NCBI GenBank assembly: GCA_964607865.1
Contig: CAZSLZ010000030.1
Location: forward strand, 1-26,486
Length of the DNA: 26,486 bases
Source: CAZSLZ01 sp964607865
Lineage (GTDB): Bacteria > Vulcanimicrobiota > JAJTBE01 > CAZSLZ01
Reading direction: 5' to 3'
The first letter of the stretch is position 1. Each line of letters opens with the position of its first letter. The notes under the pieces are model-generated. The model saw only the letters and a program-made list of their open reading frames with translations. It had not been told where the DNA came from and did not search any database. Position numbers and translations under genes: made by a program. Below are positions 1 through 6,960 of this stretch, in pieces.

Positions 1-1
1 G

Positions 2-85
2 GAATGTTACGTTGAGGTGATGCTGCCCGGAACAGATAAAGAAGCAATAAAAACCAGACTCCAGGAAGAACTGGAAAAAATTTAA
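2..85 (+). CDS. 3' end of an unidentified gene (partial at left edge)
   Basis: An open frame enters from the left edge and ends at TAA 83-85, giving 27 visible residues that finish in a charged helix (...KTRLQEELEKI). The stop lies 16 bases before the next start, and a strong AAAGGAGGTG ribosome binding site sits between them, so this gene is probably the upstream member of the operon that continues with the 62-residue protein and the two V4R proteins. The visible tail is too short to assign a family. The Glu/Lys-rich ending would suit the C-terminal lobe of an acyl-CoA ligase-like enzyme, but that is only a guess. Confidence 0.6.
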   Translation, partial: ECYVEVMLPGTDKEAIKTRLQEELEKI

Positions 86-101
86 CAAAGGAGGTGCTCC
101 A

Positions 102-290
102 ATGGGAGAAAAATTGAAGAAATTCTATGAGTTTGTTAAAAAGGAAGGAGGTTTGAAAGCCACCATGCGTGTGGCTATGAAAACATCTGTCCCTACAAGC
201 CAGGCAGCCAGTGTGCCTGATTCTTTAGACATAATTAACAAGTTCAGGGAAGCAATAAAGGAAGTAGTGGGCAAATATCCGCCCCAGTAA
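102..290 (+). CDS. Small conserved-looking protein (62 aa) in V4R operon
   Basis: A 62-residue soluble, Lys-rich protein with no membrane segment, no Cys and no recognised domain. It starts at ATG 102 behind an excellent AAAGGAGGTGCTCCA ribosome binding site. Its stop is 20 bases before the next gene, with another GGAGGG site between. The composition (basic amphipathic N-terminal half, a Ser/Thr/Pro/Ala linker around residues 29-40, then a helix) suggests a small helical partner or subunit rather than an enzyme. The placement between an unknown upstream gene and two V4R-domain genes implies a role with them. I do not recognise a function. The strong ribosome binding site and tight spacing make it a real gene rather than a chance frame. 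Confidence 0.75.
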   Translation: MGEKLKKFYEFVKKEGGLKATMRVAMKTSVPTSQAASVPDSLDIINKFREAIKEVVGKYPPQ

Positions 291-310
291 AAAAGGAGGG
301 AAGTTGAGAA

Positions 311-847
311 ATGATTCAATTTGAAAAAACAAGTTTAAAACTAAATCATAAATTTGATCCAAAATCTACCAGGCACTATATTAATGGCCACCAGATGGTT
401 TTACACTGCCATCATTATTTAACATTATATACCCAGTTGGCTATGGACTGTGATTTTTTCGATGCAAAATCGCTTCTTGCCGAATGTATGGAAGAAACCA
501 CATTGAATATCCTGAAACAATATTACAATGATAATAAGATAACTGCCCTTGAAGATAAGATAAAAATCGCCGAGTTGCATTATGCTGCATTTGGGCTGGG
601 TAAAATTTATTTTGAAACCGTTGGAGATTTCTCAGGACAGGTAAAACTTACCCGTTCTCATATTGATGAAGGCTGGCTGAAGAAATGGGGCGAGCATGGC
701 GAACCGGTTAATTATGTAACCGCAGGTTTCATTGCCGCAGCTTTTTCCGCATTTTTCGACAGGCCGGCAAGGAGTTTTAAAATTAACGAAACTGTCAGTA
801 TGGTTACCGGAGGAAAGTCTTCTGTTTTTCAGATAGTTTCTTTATAG
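311..847 (+). CDS. V4R (4-vinyl reductase-like) domain protein, 178 aa
   Basis: Cytoplasmic protein of 178 residues. The last ~45 residues (VNYVTAGFIAAAF..., then a conserved Glu-Thr and a Gly-Gly turn before a final beta strand) have the layout of the V4R domain, a small-molecule-binding fold named after bacteriochlorophyll 4-vinyl reductase and also found in sensors and ligand-binding proteins. A His/Cys-rich stretch near the N-terminus (GHQMVLHCHHY, residues ~26-36) could bind a metal or heme; that is inference. Start ATG 311 follows an AAAAGGAGGG site. The gene lies 18 bases before a second V4R-type gene with which it has little direct identity, so the two may form a heteromeric pair. The ligand is unknown, and there is no photosynthesis context here. 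Confidence 0.7.
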   Translation: MIQFEKTSLKLNHKFDPKSTRHYINGHQMVLHCHHYLTLYTQLAMDCDFFDAKSLLAECMEETTLNILKQYYNDNKITALEDKIKIAELHYAAFGLGKIYFETVGDFSGQVKLTRSHIDEGWLKKWGEHGEPVNYVTAGFIAAAFSAFFDRPARSFKINETVSMVTGGKSSVFQIVSL

Positions 848-865
848 AAGGGAGGAGAAAATATA

Positions 866-1462
866 ATGGCTATTAATAGAAAACAAATAATTGAAAATAT
901 GTCTAAAATTGAAGTAGTAGGTAATGAAGACGGATTGATTCCTGCTTTTAATGTATTTGTCAATCAATTGCCTACAGATTTCTGGAATTCTTTCGGTGAA
1001 AAAATGACAAGAAGAATTAAGCCGGAACTGTTGGAACCTGCAGAATATTTATTATATAATGCCGCTCACGAATGCGGATACCACACCGGATATGGAATTA
1101 TCACCTCTGAAGAGTGGAAAGCTGTGGTTGCGCCCATGATAGAGAAAGTGCCCGAGGATGTATTGCGCGGAGCATTTGCAGTATTTACCGCCTGGGGTTG
1201 GGCAAAGGCAGAAATTATTGAATTGGTTCCTGGTGAAAGAATGGTGGTCAGAGCTTATGATTATTACGAAAGTGATGTTGTTAAATACGGCAGGACCGAT
1301 AAGATGAGCGCATATATGATTAGAGGTGTTTGCGCTGGTTTTATGGATTTGGCTTATGGCAGGGAATATCCCGACGGATTGGATACTTTTAAGTGTGTTC
1401 AGGTGAAAGGAATTGAAGCTGGCGATGATTACGGCGAATTTGTAGTAACTAAAGTTCAGTAG
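866..1462 (+). CDS. V4R-like domain protein, 198 aa
   Basis: A 198-residue soluble protein, last gene of the left-hand operon. Visible blocks are an AAHECGYHTGYGI segment (~residues 67-79), a W-containing helix, a GWGWAKAEIIELVPGE strand region near the middle, an MIRGVCAGF helix, and a C-terminal end with EAGDDYGEFVV. The order Cys-Gly-Tyr ... RGVCAGF ... conserved Gly-Asp and final strand follows the V4R pattern (…aG…, then …GD..C.F.V) with the usual Cys near the end replaced by Gly/Glu. Start ATG 866 follows a GGGAGGAG site. The stop is 14 bases before a strong terminator, so transcription ends here. It probably acts with the 178-residue V4R protein. Substrate or signal unknown. Confidence 0.7.
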   Translation: MAINRKQIIENMSKIEVVGNEDGLIPAFNVFVNQLPTDFWNSFGEKMTRRIKPELLEPAEYLLYNAAHECGYHTGYGIITSEEWKAVVAPMIEKVPEDVLRGAFAVFTAWGWAKAEIIELVPGERMVVRAYDYYESDVVKYGRTDKMSAYMIRGVCAGFMDLAYGREYPDGLDTFKCVQVKGIEAGDDYGEFVVTKVQ

Positions 1463-1476
1463 TGTAGTAGAGTTGA

Positions 1477-1507
1477 AAAAAGCGAGGTTTTTTTAACCTC
1501 GCTTTTT
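1477..1507. terminator. Bidirectional rho-independent terminator
   Basis: Perfect 13-base inverted repeat: left arm 1477-1489 (AAAAAGCGAGGTT), loop 1490-1494 of five T, right arm 1495-1507 (AACCTCGCTTTTT). The arms end in A- and T-tracts, so it works on both strands. It sits between the convergent V4R operon (+) and the lysA-side operon (-). Confidence 0.92.
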
Positions 1508-1512
1508 GCATG

Positions 1513-1776
1513 CTAGAAATTGCTTATGTCCATATATTTTACTTTTACTTTTTCTATGACATCCAATTCTTTTTTCATTTTGAGCTGTTCTTCTTCAGTT
1601 CCGCAGAGCTGAAGTATAATCAACCCCTTGTCTGAGCACTGGTCGGGGTATCCTTCCCTTAAACCCAGCCTGGCTCTAATTTCACAACCGTATTTGGTTA
1701 AAATATCCTGCACTTTTACTGCGGTTTCAGTGCGGTTGTCCTGTTGAATTGCCATAATTCCACAATGTTGGTTCAT
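1513..1776 (-). CDS. Small ACT-like protein resembling the TM1266 hydrogenase-regulator family
   Basis: An 87-residue protein with an alternating strand-helix-strand pattern: 'GIMAIQQDNRTETAVKVQDIL', then a 'YGCEIRARLGLREG' turn, a hydrophobic strand (GLIILQLCG), a helix with EEEQ, and a final strand (KVKVKYMDI). This matches my recollection of the TM1266-like family annotated as putative regulator of iron-only hydrogenase systems, an ACT/NikR-C-like fold. The RLGL turn, the GL-I-L strand and the ending V-K-V-K are shared. The family match is moderate, not certain; it carries a CS pair after the turn that typical members lack. The start ATG at 1776 has an AGGAGGG site. It is 40 bases downstream of lysA, so it may be co-transcribed. 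A separate hydG lies ~3.6 kb away on the same strand. Confidence 0.55.
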   Translation of the reverse strand: MNQHCGIMAIQQDNRTETAVKVQDILTKYGCEIRARLGLREGYPDQCSDKGLIILQLCGTEEEQLKMKKELDVIEKVKVKYMDISNF

Positions 1777-1816
1777 ATTTCCCTCCTATGTTTTTCTTAT
1801 ATAATTATAATTTATA

Positions 1817-3163
1817 TCAAACAGTTCCTGCCATCTGTGCTGTCAGCCTGCGGGGAATTTTCTGTTTTGAAACGATATCATCCCAGGTTTCACCTTCAAC
1901 AATTATGTCAGCCTGCCCCTTATTAACAAGAATTACCGGCGGACGCGGAACGCTGTTGTAATTGCTGGACATTGAAAAATTATAGGCGCCGGTATTGAAT
2001 ACACATAAAATGTCGCCAGCTTCCACTTTCGGCAGAAGGATATCTTTGATTAATATGTCCCCGGATTCACAATACCTTCCGGCAATAGTCAGTTCATCTG
2101 TGGGTTTGTCATTGGCTCTGTTGGCAACCATGGCCTGGTATTTTGCCTGATATGTCGAGGGCCTGGGGTTGTCAGCCATTCCTCCGTCAACGGCAATATA
2201 TCGGGTTCCGTGAGGAACCTGTTTCCAGGTTCCGATAGTATAGAGAGTGACTCCGGCAGTTGAAACTATGCTTCTTCCCGGTTCCAGAATAAGAGTTGGT
2301 TCTTTTATGTTGAGTTCTCTGCAGTGATCCTGTATGGAATTTGTAAAGAACTTTGCAATGGTAAATACTGAAGGCGGGTATTCAGAATCGATGTAACGAA
2401 CCCCCAGGCCGCCTCCAACATTCATTTCCAACAGTTCAATGCCGAATTCTTCCTTTATCCCGGCGAACTTTTTCAGTAAGATTCCCACTTCATCATAAAA
2501 GACTTCGGTTTCAAATATTTGAGAACCAATATGCGCATGAAGTCCGGTGAGTTTGAGGTTTGTGCAGTCTTTAATAATTGAAGTGACAGCCTGGTTGAGT
2601 TGGGAAAGATCAAAACCGAATTTGCTATCGGTCTGGCCTGTTTTAATATATTCATGGGTATGGCATTCAATACCGGGTGTAACCCTTAAAAGAATATTTA
2701 CAGTTTTATCAAGTTTTTTACATATACTGTCCAGGAGTTTCAATTCGGCAAAATTATCAACCACAATTCGACCCAGATTAGAATTTAACGCCAGTTCAAT
2801 TTCCTTTACCGACTTATTGTTGCCATTAAAAGACATGCTCTCCATTGGAAAATCTGATTTCAGGGCTGTATATATTTCTCCTCCGGAAACTACCTCCAAC
2901 CCGAAACCTTCCTGTAAGAGAATTCTATTGGTAGCCATAGAACAGAATGCTTTGGAGGCAAACAGGAAACGGGTGTGAGGGTAAATTGAGAATGCTTCTT
3001 TATATTGCCGGCACATGGTTCTGAGAGTTTCTTCGTCTATAACATAAAGGGGAGAACCATATTTTTCAACCAGTTTAACTGTATCTATACCTCCAATTTC
3101 CATGTGATTTTTTTCGTTTATATTAAAAGTTATGGGTTTTACGTTCTGGTTAACAGATTTCAT
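1817..3163 (-). CDS. lysA: Diaminopimelate decarboxylase
   Basis: Fold-type III PLP enzyme of 448 residues that decarboxylates meso-diaminopimelate to L-lysine, the last step of bacterial lysine synthesis, in the cytoplasm. Visible landmarks are the PLP-binding lysine at residue 71 in FLFASKAFC, HIGSQ, the glycine-rich phosphate loop with GGGLG, EPGRSIV, the active-site CESGDIL, and a GAYNFSMSSNYN block near the C-terminus with the substrate-binding Tyr. It is slightly longer than usual because of a ~20-residue polar N-terminal extension, with an in-frame Met at residue 21 as an alternative start. The chosen ATG 3163 has an AGAGGAAG site. It is preceded by a DUF6901-like gene 43 bases upstream and followed by the TM1266-like gene. 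No lysine riboswitch fits in the short gap upstream. Confidence 0.93.
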   Translation of the reverse strand: MKSVNQNVKPITFNINEKNHMEIGGIDTVKLVEKYGSPLYVIDEETLRTMCRQYKEAFSIYPHTRFLFASKAFCSMATNRILLQEGFGLEVVSGGEIYTALKSDFPMESMSFNGNNKSVKEIELALNSNLGRIVVDNFAELKLLDSICKKLDKTVNILLRVTPGIECHTHEYIKTGQTDSKFGFDLSQLNQAVTSIIKDCTNLKLTGLHAHIGSQIFETEVFYDEVGILLKKFAGIKEEFGIELLEMNVGGGLGVRYIDSEYPPSVFTIAKFFTNSIQDHCRELNIKEPTLILEPGRSIVSTAGVTLYTIGTWKQVPHGTRYIAVDGGMADNPRPSTYQAKYQAMVANRANDKPTDELTIAGRYCESGDILIKDILLPKVEAGDILCVFNTGAYNFSMSSNYNSVPRPPVILVNKGQADIIVEGETWDDIVSKQKIPRRLTAQMAGTV

Positions 3164-3206
3164 AATCTTCCTCTTTTCTGTTAGTAAAAATTATAAATAG
3201 AGTGTA

Positions 3207-3923
3207 TCAGGGAAAGTAGGGGTGAAAGAAGTCTTTTATCTCGGACAGGTTCTCGTAATTAATAGAAAAACGCACAAACTGAGAGAAACAATCTAAAATT
3301 ACAACGGCATTAATACTGGCATCATTGATGTTAATGCTCTTCAGCCTGCTGGAAAACGCTGTGTTTACTTCCTGAATTTCATCATATATTTCAACCAATT
3401 CGTTCAATGAAAAGTCGGCTTCGAGCGCCTCACTTTTTTTAATAAATTGAGCCATCAGGAACATGCACACTGCCCGGTAAGTGGTTTCCAGTGGGGAAGC
3501 GAAAGGCATATGGAAACGAACCATGGGCTTAAGTTTTTCAAGAACCGGACAACCGCTGGTAACCATATATATACCAAGAATAGAACTTATACCTTCCTGA
3601 AGGGAGGTTTTTTTTCTGTATGATCGTTCTTTTACTTCAACTTCTACATTTACCTGATCAAAAGAATTGTAAGTTTTGAAGAATTCGATAAGATCTACCA
3701 GGTTTAAAGCTACCGGGCAGAAAGGATGGGTTTCTTCAGATAGTGGGCAATTGGGGCATTGGTGATATTCCAGGGTTGTCCATCGGGGATATCTTCGTTT
3801 ACCATCATGGATTAATTCCAGTGTAACCGGATCTAAATTCAAAGAAAAATCAAGCATTTCTCCTGAATCGAATTTGAAATGATATTTATAAAAAATTGGT
3901 TCCTGGATATCGGAGTCTGACAT
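3207..3923 (-). CDS. DUF6901-like conserved protein with Cys/His motifs
   Basis: A 238-residue soluble protein of unknown function. The N-terminal ~50 residues form a beta-rich segment ending in 'YPRWTTLEYHQCPNCPL'. This leads into a cysteine block (CPNC, then HPFCP at about residues 56-70) and a second conserved stretch 'TSGCPVLEKLKPMVRFHMPFAS' around residue 125. A helical C-terminal half ends with a 'NDASINAVVILDCF' helix. The pattern recalls a family I know as DUF6901, but I cannot verify the name. The clustered Cys/His residues suggest a metal site. It starts at ATG 3923 behind AAAAGGAGAAGTT and runs into lysA 43 bases later, so it is probably co-transcribed. Nothing links it functionally to lysine synthesis. 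Confidence 0.6.
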   Translation of the reverse strand: MSDSDIQEPIFYKYHFKFDSGEMLDFSLNLDPVTLELIHDGKRRYPRWTTLEYHQCPNCPLSEETHPFCPVALNLVDLIEFFKTYNSFDQVNVEVEVKERSYRKKTSLQEGISSILGIYMVTSGCPVLEKLKPMVRFHMPFASPLETTYRAVCMFLMAQFIKKSEALEADFSLNELVEIYDEIQEVNTAFSSRLKSININDASINAVVILDCFSQFVRFSINYENLSEIKDFFHPYFP

Positions 3924-4134
3924 AACTTCTCCTTTTATGTATTAATTAATTATTTTGTTTCAACTGGTTTTTTCCTTTGAACTCGGTTAAAAAATTATGG
4001 AATACACAGTGGTTAAATAATCAATTATGTTCAAAATAATAATTTTTCTTCTATCAAAAACCGAATAAATTGCTTAAAAGAAACACAATTATTCCGATAA
4101 TAATAATAGGGGCAGAAACAAGGAGTGACAGCCT

Positions 4135-4203
4135 GTGTCGATTTTCATTAAAGCAATTCTGGTAGCTCTTTCAGCAATGGCAATCGGTTTATTCTATATT
4201 TAA
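4135..4203 (+). CDS. Possible small hydrophobic membrane peptide (22 aa)
   Basis: A short open frame on the + strand begins with GTG 4135 and ends at TAA 4201-4203. It is preceded by an AAGGAG site nine bases before the GTG and an in-frame TGA at 4126, so the start is well bracketed. The product would be one short membrane helix (after the start: SIFIKAILVALSAMAIGLF and two more residues). It lies in a 276-base gap between two - strand genes and its stop overlaps the stop of the VLRF1 gene. Hydrophobic chance frames are common in AT-rich gaps, and the opposite strand also has a hydrophobic frame, so this is a weak call. Confidence 0.3.
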   Translation: MSIFIKAILVALSAMAIGLFYI

Positions 4204-5144
4204 TATCTTAACAATCCGGCAATATCAAAAAGAAACTCCAGTTCATTAATTTTATCAGCAAAATCTATGGTTGCGCTGGTTTTTTCCAGGGTTTCCACAA
4301 GTTCGTTGAGGGTATCAACTTCAAAGACCGATGAAGAACCGCAGCTGGGGCATTGTTGCAAAACCTCAGTATGCAGAGCTTCGCAGTTTCTGCATCTTAT
4401 GCCTGTAAAACTGGCATTTCTGTTAACAATTACTTTTTCAATTCTTCCGGTTTCAGCTGCGCCAAGCACGGCGTCCATGCCAACCACTGCGAGGCCTTCG
4501 CTCATATACTGGGCTTTGATTTCATCCCATAGCTTCTGTTCGGATTTTCTTTCCTGTTCGAAAAACAGCTTGAATATTTCCTGGTTGATTGAATCATCAT
4601 CCTGTTGAATGTCAAGAGCTTTTTCGCCCGCTAACTGTTCTTTCAGATGCCTGGGTAAATTGTTCTTAATTTCGTTAATTGTTTCTCTGGAGCCTACTAG
4701 AATTATTCGGCGGAATTCCTGGTTTCTGTTTAATTCATCAAGTTTTTCAGCTATTTCCTTTGTATAATGAAGCAACTGTTTATCCCTTCGCCTTTCATAT
4801 CTTTGCTGGGACCAGCCACCCACCTTGACATGATTTTTTACATTGCCTTTCACTCTTTCTTCATCTTCAGAAGTACCGGCGGTAACGAGGAAAATTCGAG
4901 TACGGGTATTATCTGAAATAACCACGGCGAAATTTTCAAATTCGTCCTTTAACTCAGCAAGAGGCCTTATAAAAGGTGAGGAGTCAACAATTACCATATC
5001 TGTAGCGGATTTTTCCAATTCATAGGTTTCAAAAAAATCAAGAAGCCAGCAAATAAAAAAAACAGCGGTTTTCGTTTCTATAGGGATGGTTGTCCAGATG
5101 GTTTTCAAGAATCTTCCTGTTTTCTTTGAAATGTTTGAGTTCAT
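4200..5144 (-). CDS. VLRF1/baeRF10-type peptidyl-tRNA release factor (N-terminus in another frame)
   Basis: Member of the bacterial eRF1-like (VLRF1, Vms1-like) family, which releases nascent chains from stalled or split ribosomal complexes. Residues ~53-90 match the family start of domain 2 (VDSSPFIRPLAEL..., then FAVVISDNTRTRIFLV). The GGWSQQRYERR loop at 109-119 carries the family's GGxSxxR signature that reaches the peptidyl-transferase centre. A zinc ribbon follows, with Cys at 251, 254, 265 and 268, and the protein ends in the expected AGLLRY tail. The ATG at 5144 has no good ribosome binding site. The first ~45 residues do not look like the family, whereas an upstream frame does, so the real gene probably begins further upstream with a frameshift at a T8 run (separate entry). 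Confidence 0.75.
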   Translation of the reverse strand: MNSNISKKTGRFLKTIWTTIPIETKTAVFFICWLLDFFETYELEKSATDMVIVDSSPFIRPLAELKDEFENFAVVISDNTRTRIFLVTAGTSEDEERVKGNVKNHVKVGGWSQQRYERRRDKQLLHYTKEIAEKLDELNRNQEFRRIILVGSRETINEIKNNLPRHLKEQLAGEKALDIQQDDDSINQEIFKLFFEQERKSEQKLWDEIKAQYMSEGLAVVGMDAVLGAAETGRIEKVIVNRNASFTGIRCRNCEALHTEVLQQCPSCGSSSVFEVDTLNELVETLEKTSATIDFADKINELEFLFDIAGLLRY

Positions 5145-5206
5145 CTGAGCTCTGCCTTGCCTGTGGGATAAGCTGAGTTATATGAATTGTAAACATGTCC
5201 AACCAT
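5038..5206 (-). pseudogene. Out-of-frame N-terminal segment of the VLRF1-type gene (T8 frameshift)
   Basis: A frame from ATG 5196 (or TTG 5202) to TGA 5038-5040 encodes DELKHFKENRKILENHL and then HPYRNENRC. This reads like the helical part that precedes the 'FFICWLLDFFETYEL' strand in eRF1-like bacterial proteins. That strand lies in the frame of the 314-residue gene. The two frames meet at an uninterrupted run of eight T on the coding strand (5055-5062); removing one T, or adding two, would join them. A third frame has an ATG at 5206 with a perfect GGGAGGAATAAGA site and 21 codons, ending in a TGA that overlaps the ATG at 5144 (ATGA). Alternatives are a sequencing error, a programmed shift, a true decay, or a 21-codon leader coupled to the main gene. 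Confidence 0.5.
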
Positions 5207-5298
5207 TCTTATTCCTCCCTGACTCTTATTGTTTATATTTTACATTATGGGCATATTAACAATCAAACCAATGGTGTAACAAAAATATTAAAGTATAA

Positions 5299-5326
5299 AA
5301 AAAGCAGGCTGATGAGCCTGCTTTTT
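5299..5326 (-). terminator. Rho-independent terminator of hydG
   Basis: Inverted repeat with left arm 5299-5310 (AAAAAGCAGGCT), loop 5311-5314, right arm 5315-5326 (AGCCTGCTTTTT). On the - strand the stem is followed by seven T. It lies 23 bases after the hydG stop and separates hydG from the VLRF1-side operon. Confidence 0.9.
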
Positions 5327-5348
5327 CAGGGGTGATAAATGGGGTTTA

Positions 5349-6752
5349 TCAGACAAAACAGTCTCTTTTACCGTTTTTAACCTGTTCTATTAAGACTTTT
5401 GCAATATTTTTCCATCTTTCGTCTGCAGAATCTTTCAGCTTTTGTTCAATCAGGTTCATACCGACTTTTTTAGTTTCTTCAGATGCATAGTCCAGAAGGT
5501 ATTCCATGAATGTGGAAATGGCATTTGGGCTGCAGTGATATTTTATCTCACCTGGCTTGGCCATGTCCATAAAGTCCATTCCTGTTCTGCCCAGACGGTA
5601 ACAAGCTGTGCAAAATGATGGTATGTAACCCAGTGAAGAAATATCGCGGATTACTTCATCCAATGATCTATGATCGCCCAATGAAAACTGGGCGCAATTT
5701 TTCCCTTCCCCGTCTTCGGCGTAACCGCCGGGGTTAGTCCGTGAGCCGGCTGAAATTTGCGAAATTCCCAGGGCGAATGCTCCCCGTCTTGTTTCGGGAG
5801 TTTCCCTGGTAGATAGAATAATGCCGGTATAAGGGACAGCCAATCTTAATATTGCAATCAGTTTTTTAAATTCTCTATCTGAGAGGGGTGCCGGTGGTTG
5901 AATACTCATGGGAGAGCCCTCAGCAGGTTCAATCCTGGGGACGCTGATAGTATGGCAACCTACACCAAATGTATCTTCAAGATGTTTAATATGTTGCATT
6001 AAAGCCAGGGTTTCGTATCTGTAATCATAAAGCCCGAATAAAACCCCGAGCCCCACGTCGTCTATACCTGCCTGGAATGCCAGGTCTATGGCTTCCAATC
6101 TTTTATAATAATCACGTTTTTTCCCTGACAGATGAACTTTTTTGTAGGTGGGAAGATGGTAAGTTTCCTGAAAAAGCTGGTATGTTCCTATACCTTTGGC
6201 TTTAAGTGCTTTGAATTGTTCTATTTCTATGGGCGCGATATTGACATTGAGGCGGCGAATCTCACCGTTATTGGATTTTGTCCTGTAAATTGTATCAATC
6301 GATTTTAAGATAAAATCGAAACCTTCATCCCTGGGGAAAGCTTCCCCTGCAACCATCAGAAGCCGCTTGTGGCCTTGGTCGATGAGGGTTTTAACCTCGT
6401 GTTCAATCTCTTCCTGGGAGAGGGCTTTGCGGGTAAGTTCCCTGTTGGAAACCCGGAATGCACAATATGCGCAATCGTTATAACATATATTTGAAATATA
6501 GAGGGGCGCAAAGAGAACAAGCCGATCTCCGTATATTAAGTTTTTCAACCGGTTGGCAGCATCAAATAGTTTCTGCTCGGCCTGTTCATCATCGGTGTTT
6601 AATAAGCAGGCGATTTCCTCAAACTTCAACCCTTTCATTTCCAGAGATTTTTCAATTATCCGGTCAACTTCTTGTCTGGGGGTGTTTCTGGTAGTTTCCA
6701 GGGTGTTTTCAATTATCCGGTGGTCAATTATACTTTTTATATCTGTAGCCAT
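5349..6752 (-). CDS. hydG: [FeFe]-hydrogenase H-cluster maturase HydG
   Basis: Radical SAM tyrosine lyase of 467 residues, the usual length. It cleaves tyrosine to p-cresol and dehydroglycine and builds Fe(CO)(CN)-cysteine synthons for the hydrogenase H-cluster. The SAM-cluster motif CX3CX2C is at residues 90, 94 and 97 (CYNDCAYC). The second-cluster motif CX2CX22C is at 381, 384 and 407, the diagnostic feature that separates HydG from the related ThiH. The thiamine-synthase-like TIM barrel blocks (MVAGEAFP, GVGCHTISVPRIEPAEGSP, SAGSRTNPGGY) are intact. ATG 6752 has an AGGAG site. The gene is monocistronic by position: own terminator downstream, good promoter and Rex-like operator upstream. 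HydE, HydF and the hydrogenase itself are not in the window. Confidence 0.96.
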   Translation of the reverse strand: MATDIKSIIDHRIIENTLETTRNTPRQEVDRIIEKSLEMKGLKFEEIACLLNTDDEQAEQKLFDAANRLKNLIYGDRLVLFAPLYISNICYNDCAYCAFRVSNRELTRKALSQEEIEHEVKTLIDQGHKRLLMVAGEAFPRDEGFDFILKSIDTIYRTKSNNGEIRRLNVNIAPIEIEQFKALKAKGIGTYQLFQETYHLPTYKKVHLSGKKRDYYKRLEAIDLAFQAGIDDVGLGVLFGLYDYRYETLALMQHIKHLEDTFGVGCHTISVPRIEPAEGSPMSIQPPAPLSDREFKKLIAILRLAVPYTGIILSTRETPETRRGAFALGISQISAGSRTNPGGYAEDGEGKNCAQFSLGDHRSLDEVIRDISSLGYIPSFCTACYRLGRTGMDFMDMAKPGEIKYHCSPNAISTFMEYLLDYASEETKKVGMNLIEQKLKDSADERWKNIAKVLIEQVKNGKRDCFV

Positions 6753-6853
6753 AAAAAACTCCTAACTGTTTGGTCCTCATCAATTATTATAACACTGGAT
6801 GCAATAAATTAGTTCAAAATTTTCAGGTTTTCTGAAAAATTCATGTGTTCTTT

Positions 6854-6871
6854 TAGCGAAAATTTTCACAA
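6854..6871 (-). promoter_or_regulatory. Candidate Rex operator upstream of hydG
   Basis: On the - strand the 18-mer reads TTGTGAAAATTTTCGCTA: a perfect TTGTGA half site, six spacer bases, and a second half TCGCTA that matches TCACAA at four of six positions. This is the shape of the Rex (NADH/NAD+-sensing repressor) operator, TTGTGA-N6-TCACAA, known to control hydrogenase and fermentation genes in many anaerobes. It begins ten bases past the predicted -10 box, covering the expected transcription start, a position where a repressor would block hydG. Assignment is by motif only; no Rex gene is in the window. Confidence 0.5.
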
Positions 6872-6880
6872 ACATTATAA

Positions 6881-6909
6881 ATTTTAATTCAATATCAATA
6901 TAAAGTCAA
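6881..6909 (-). promoter_or_regulatory. Sigma70-type promoter of hydG
   Basis: On the - strand: -35 box TTGACT at 6904-6909 (five of six to consensus), 17-base spacer, -10 box TAAAAT at 6881-6886 (five of six). Transcription would start near 6874, giving a leader of about 120 bases before the hydG ATG. A weak 7-bp stem (arms 6820-6826 and 6832-6838) lies in that leader. Confidence 0.6.
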
Positions 6910-6960
6910 GTTTACTTTGCAGATATTATAATAATTTATTATTTTTGCGAAAAAATGGGA

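Noticed and set aside
3164..3206. Lysine riboswitch before lysA
   Set aside because: The 43-base gap is far too short and shows no aptamer core.
4054..4134. Hydrophobic frame on the - strand ending at TGA 4054-4056
   Set aside because: It has no ATG, GTG or TTG start and no ribosome binding site; the AT-rich gap gives hydrophobic frames on both strands.
6820..6838. Stem in the hydG leader as a terminator or riboswitch
   Set aside because: Only seven weak AT-rich pairs, no T-run and no recognisable aptamer; too weak to list as a feature.
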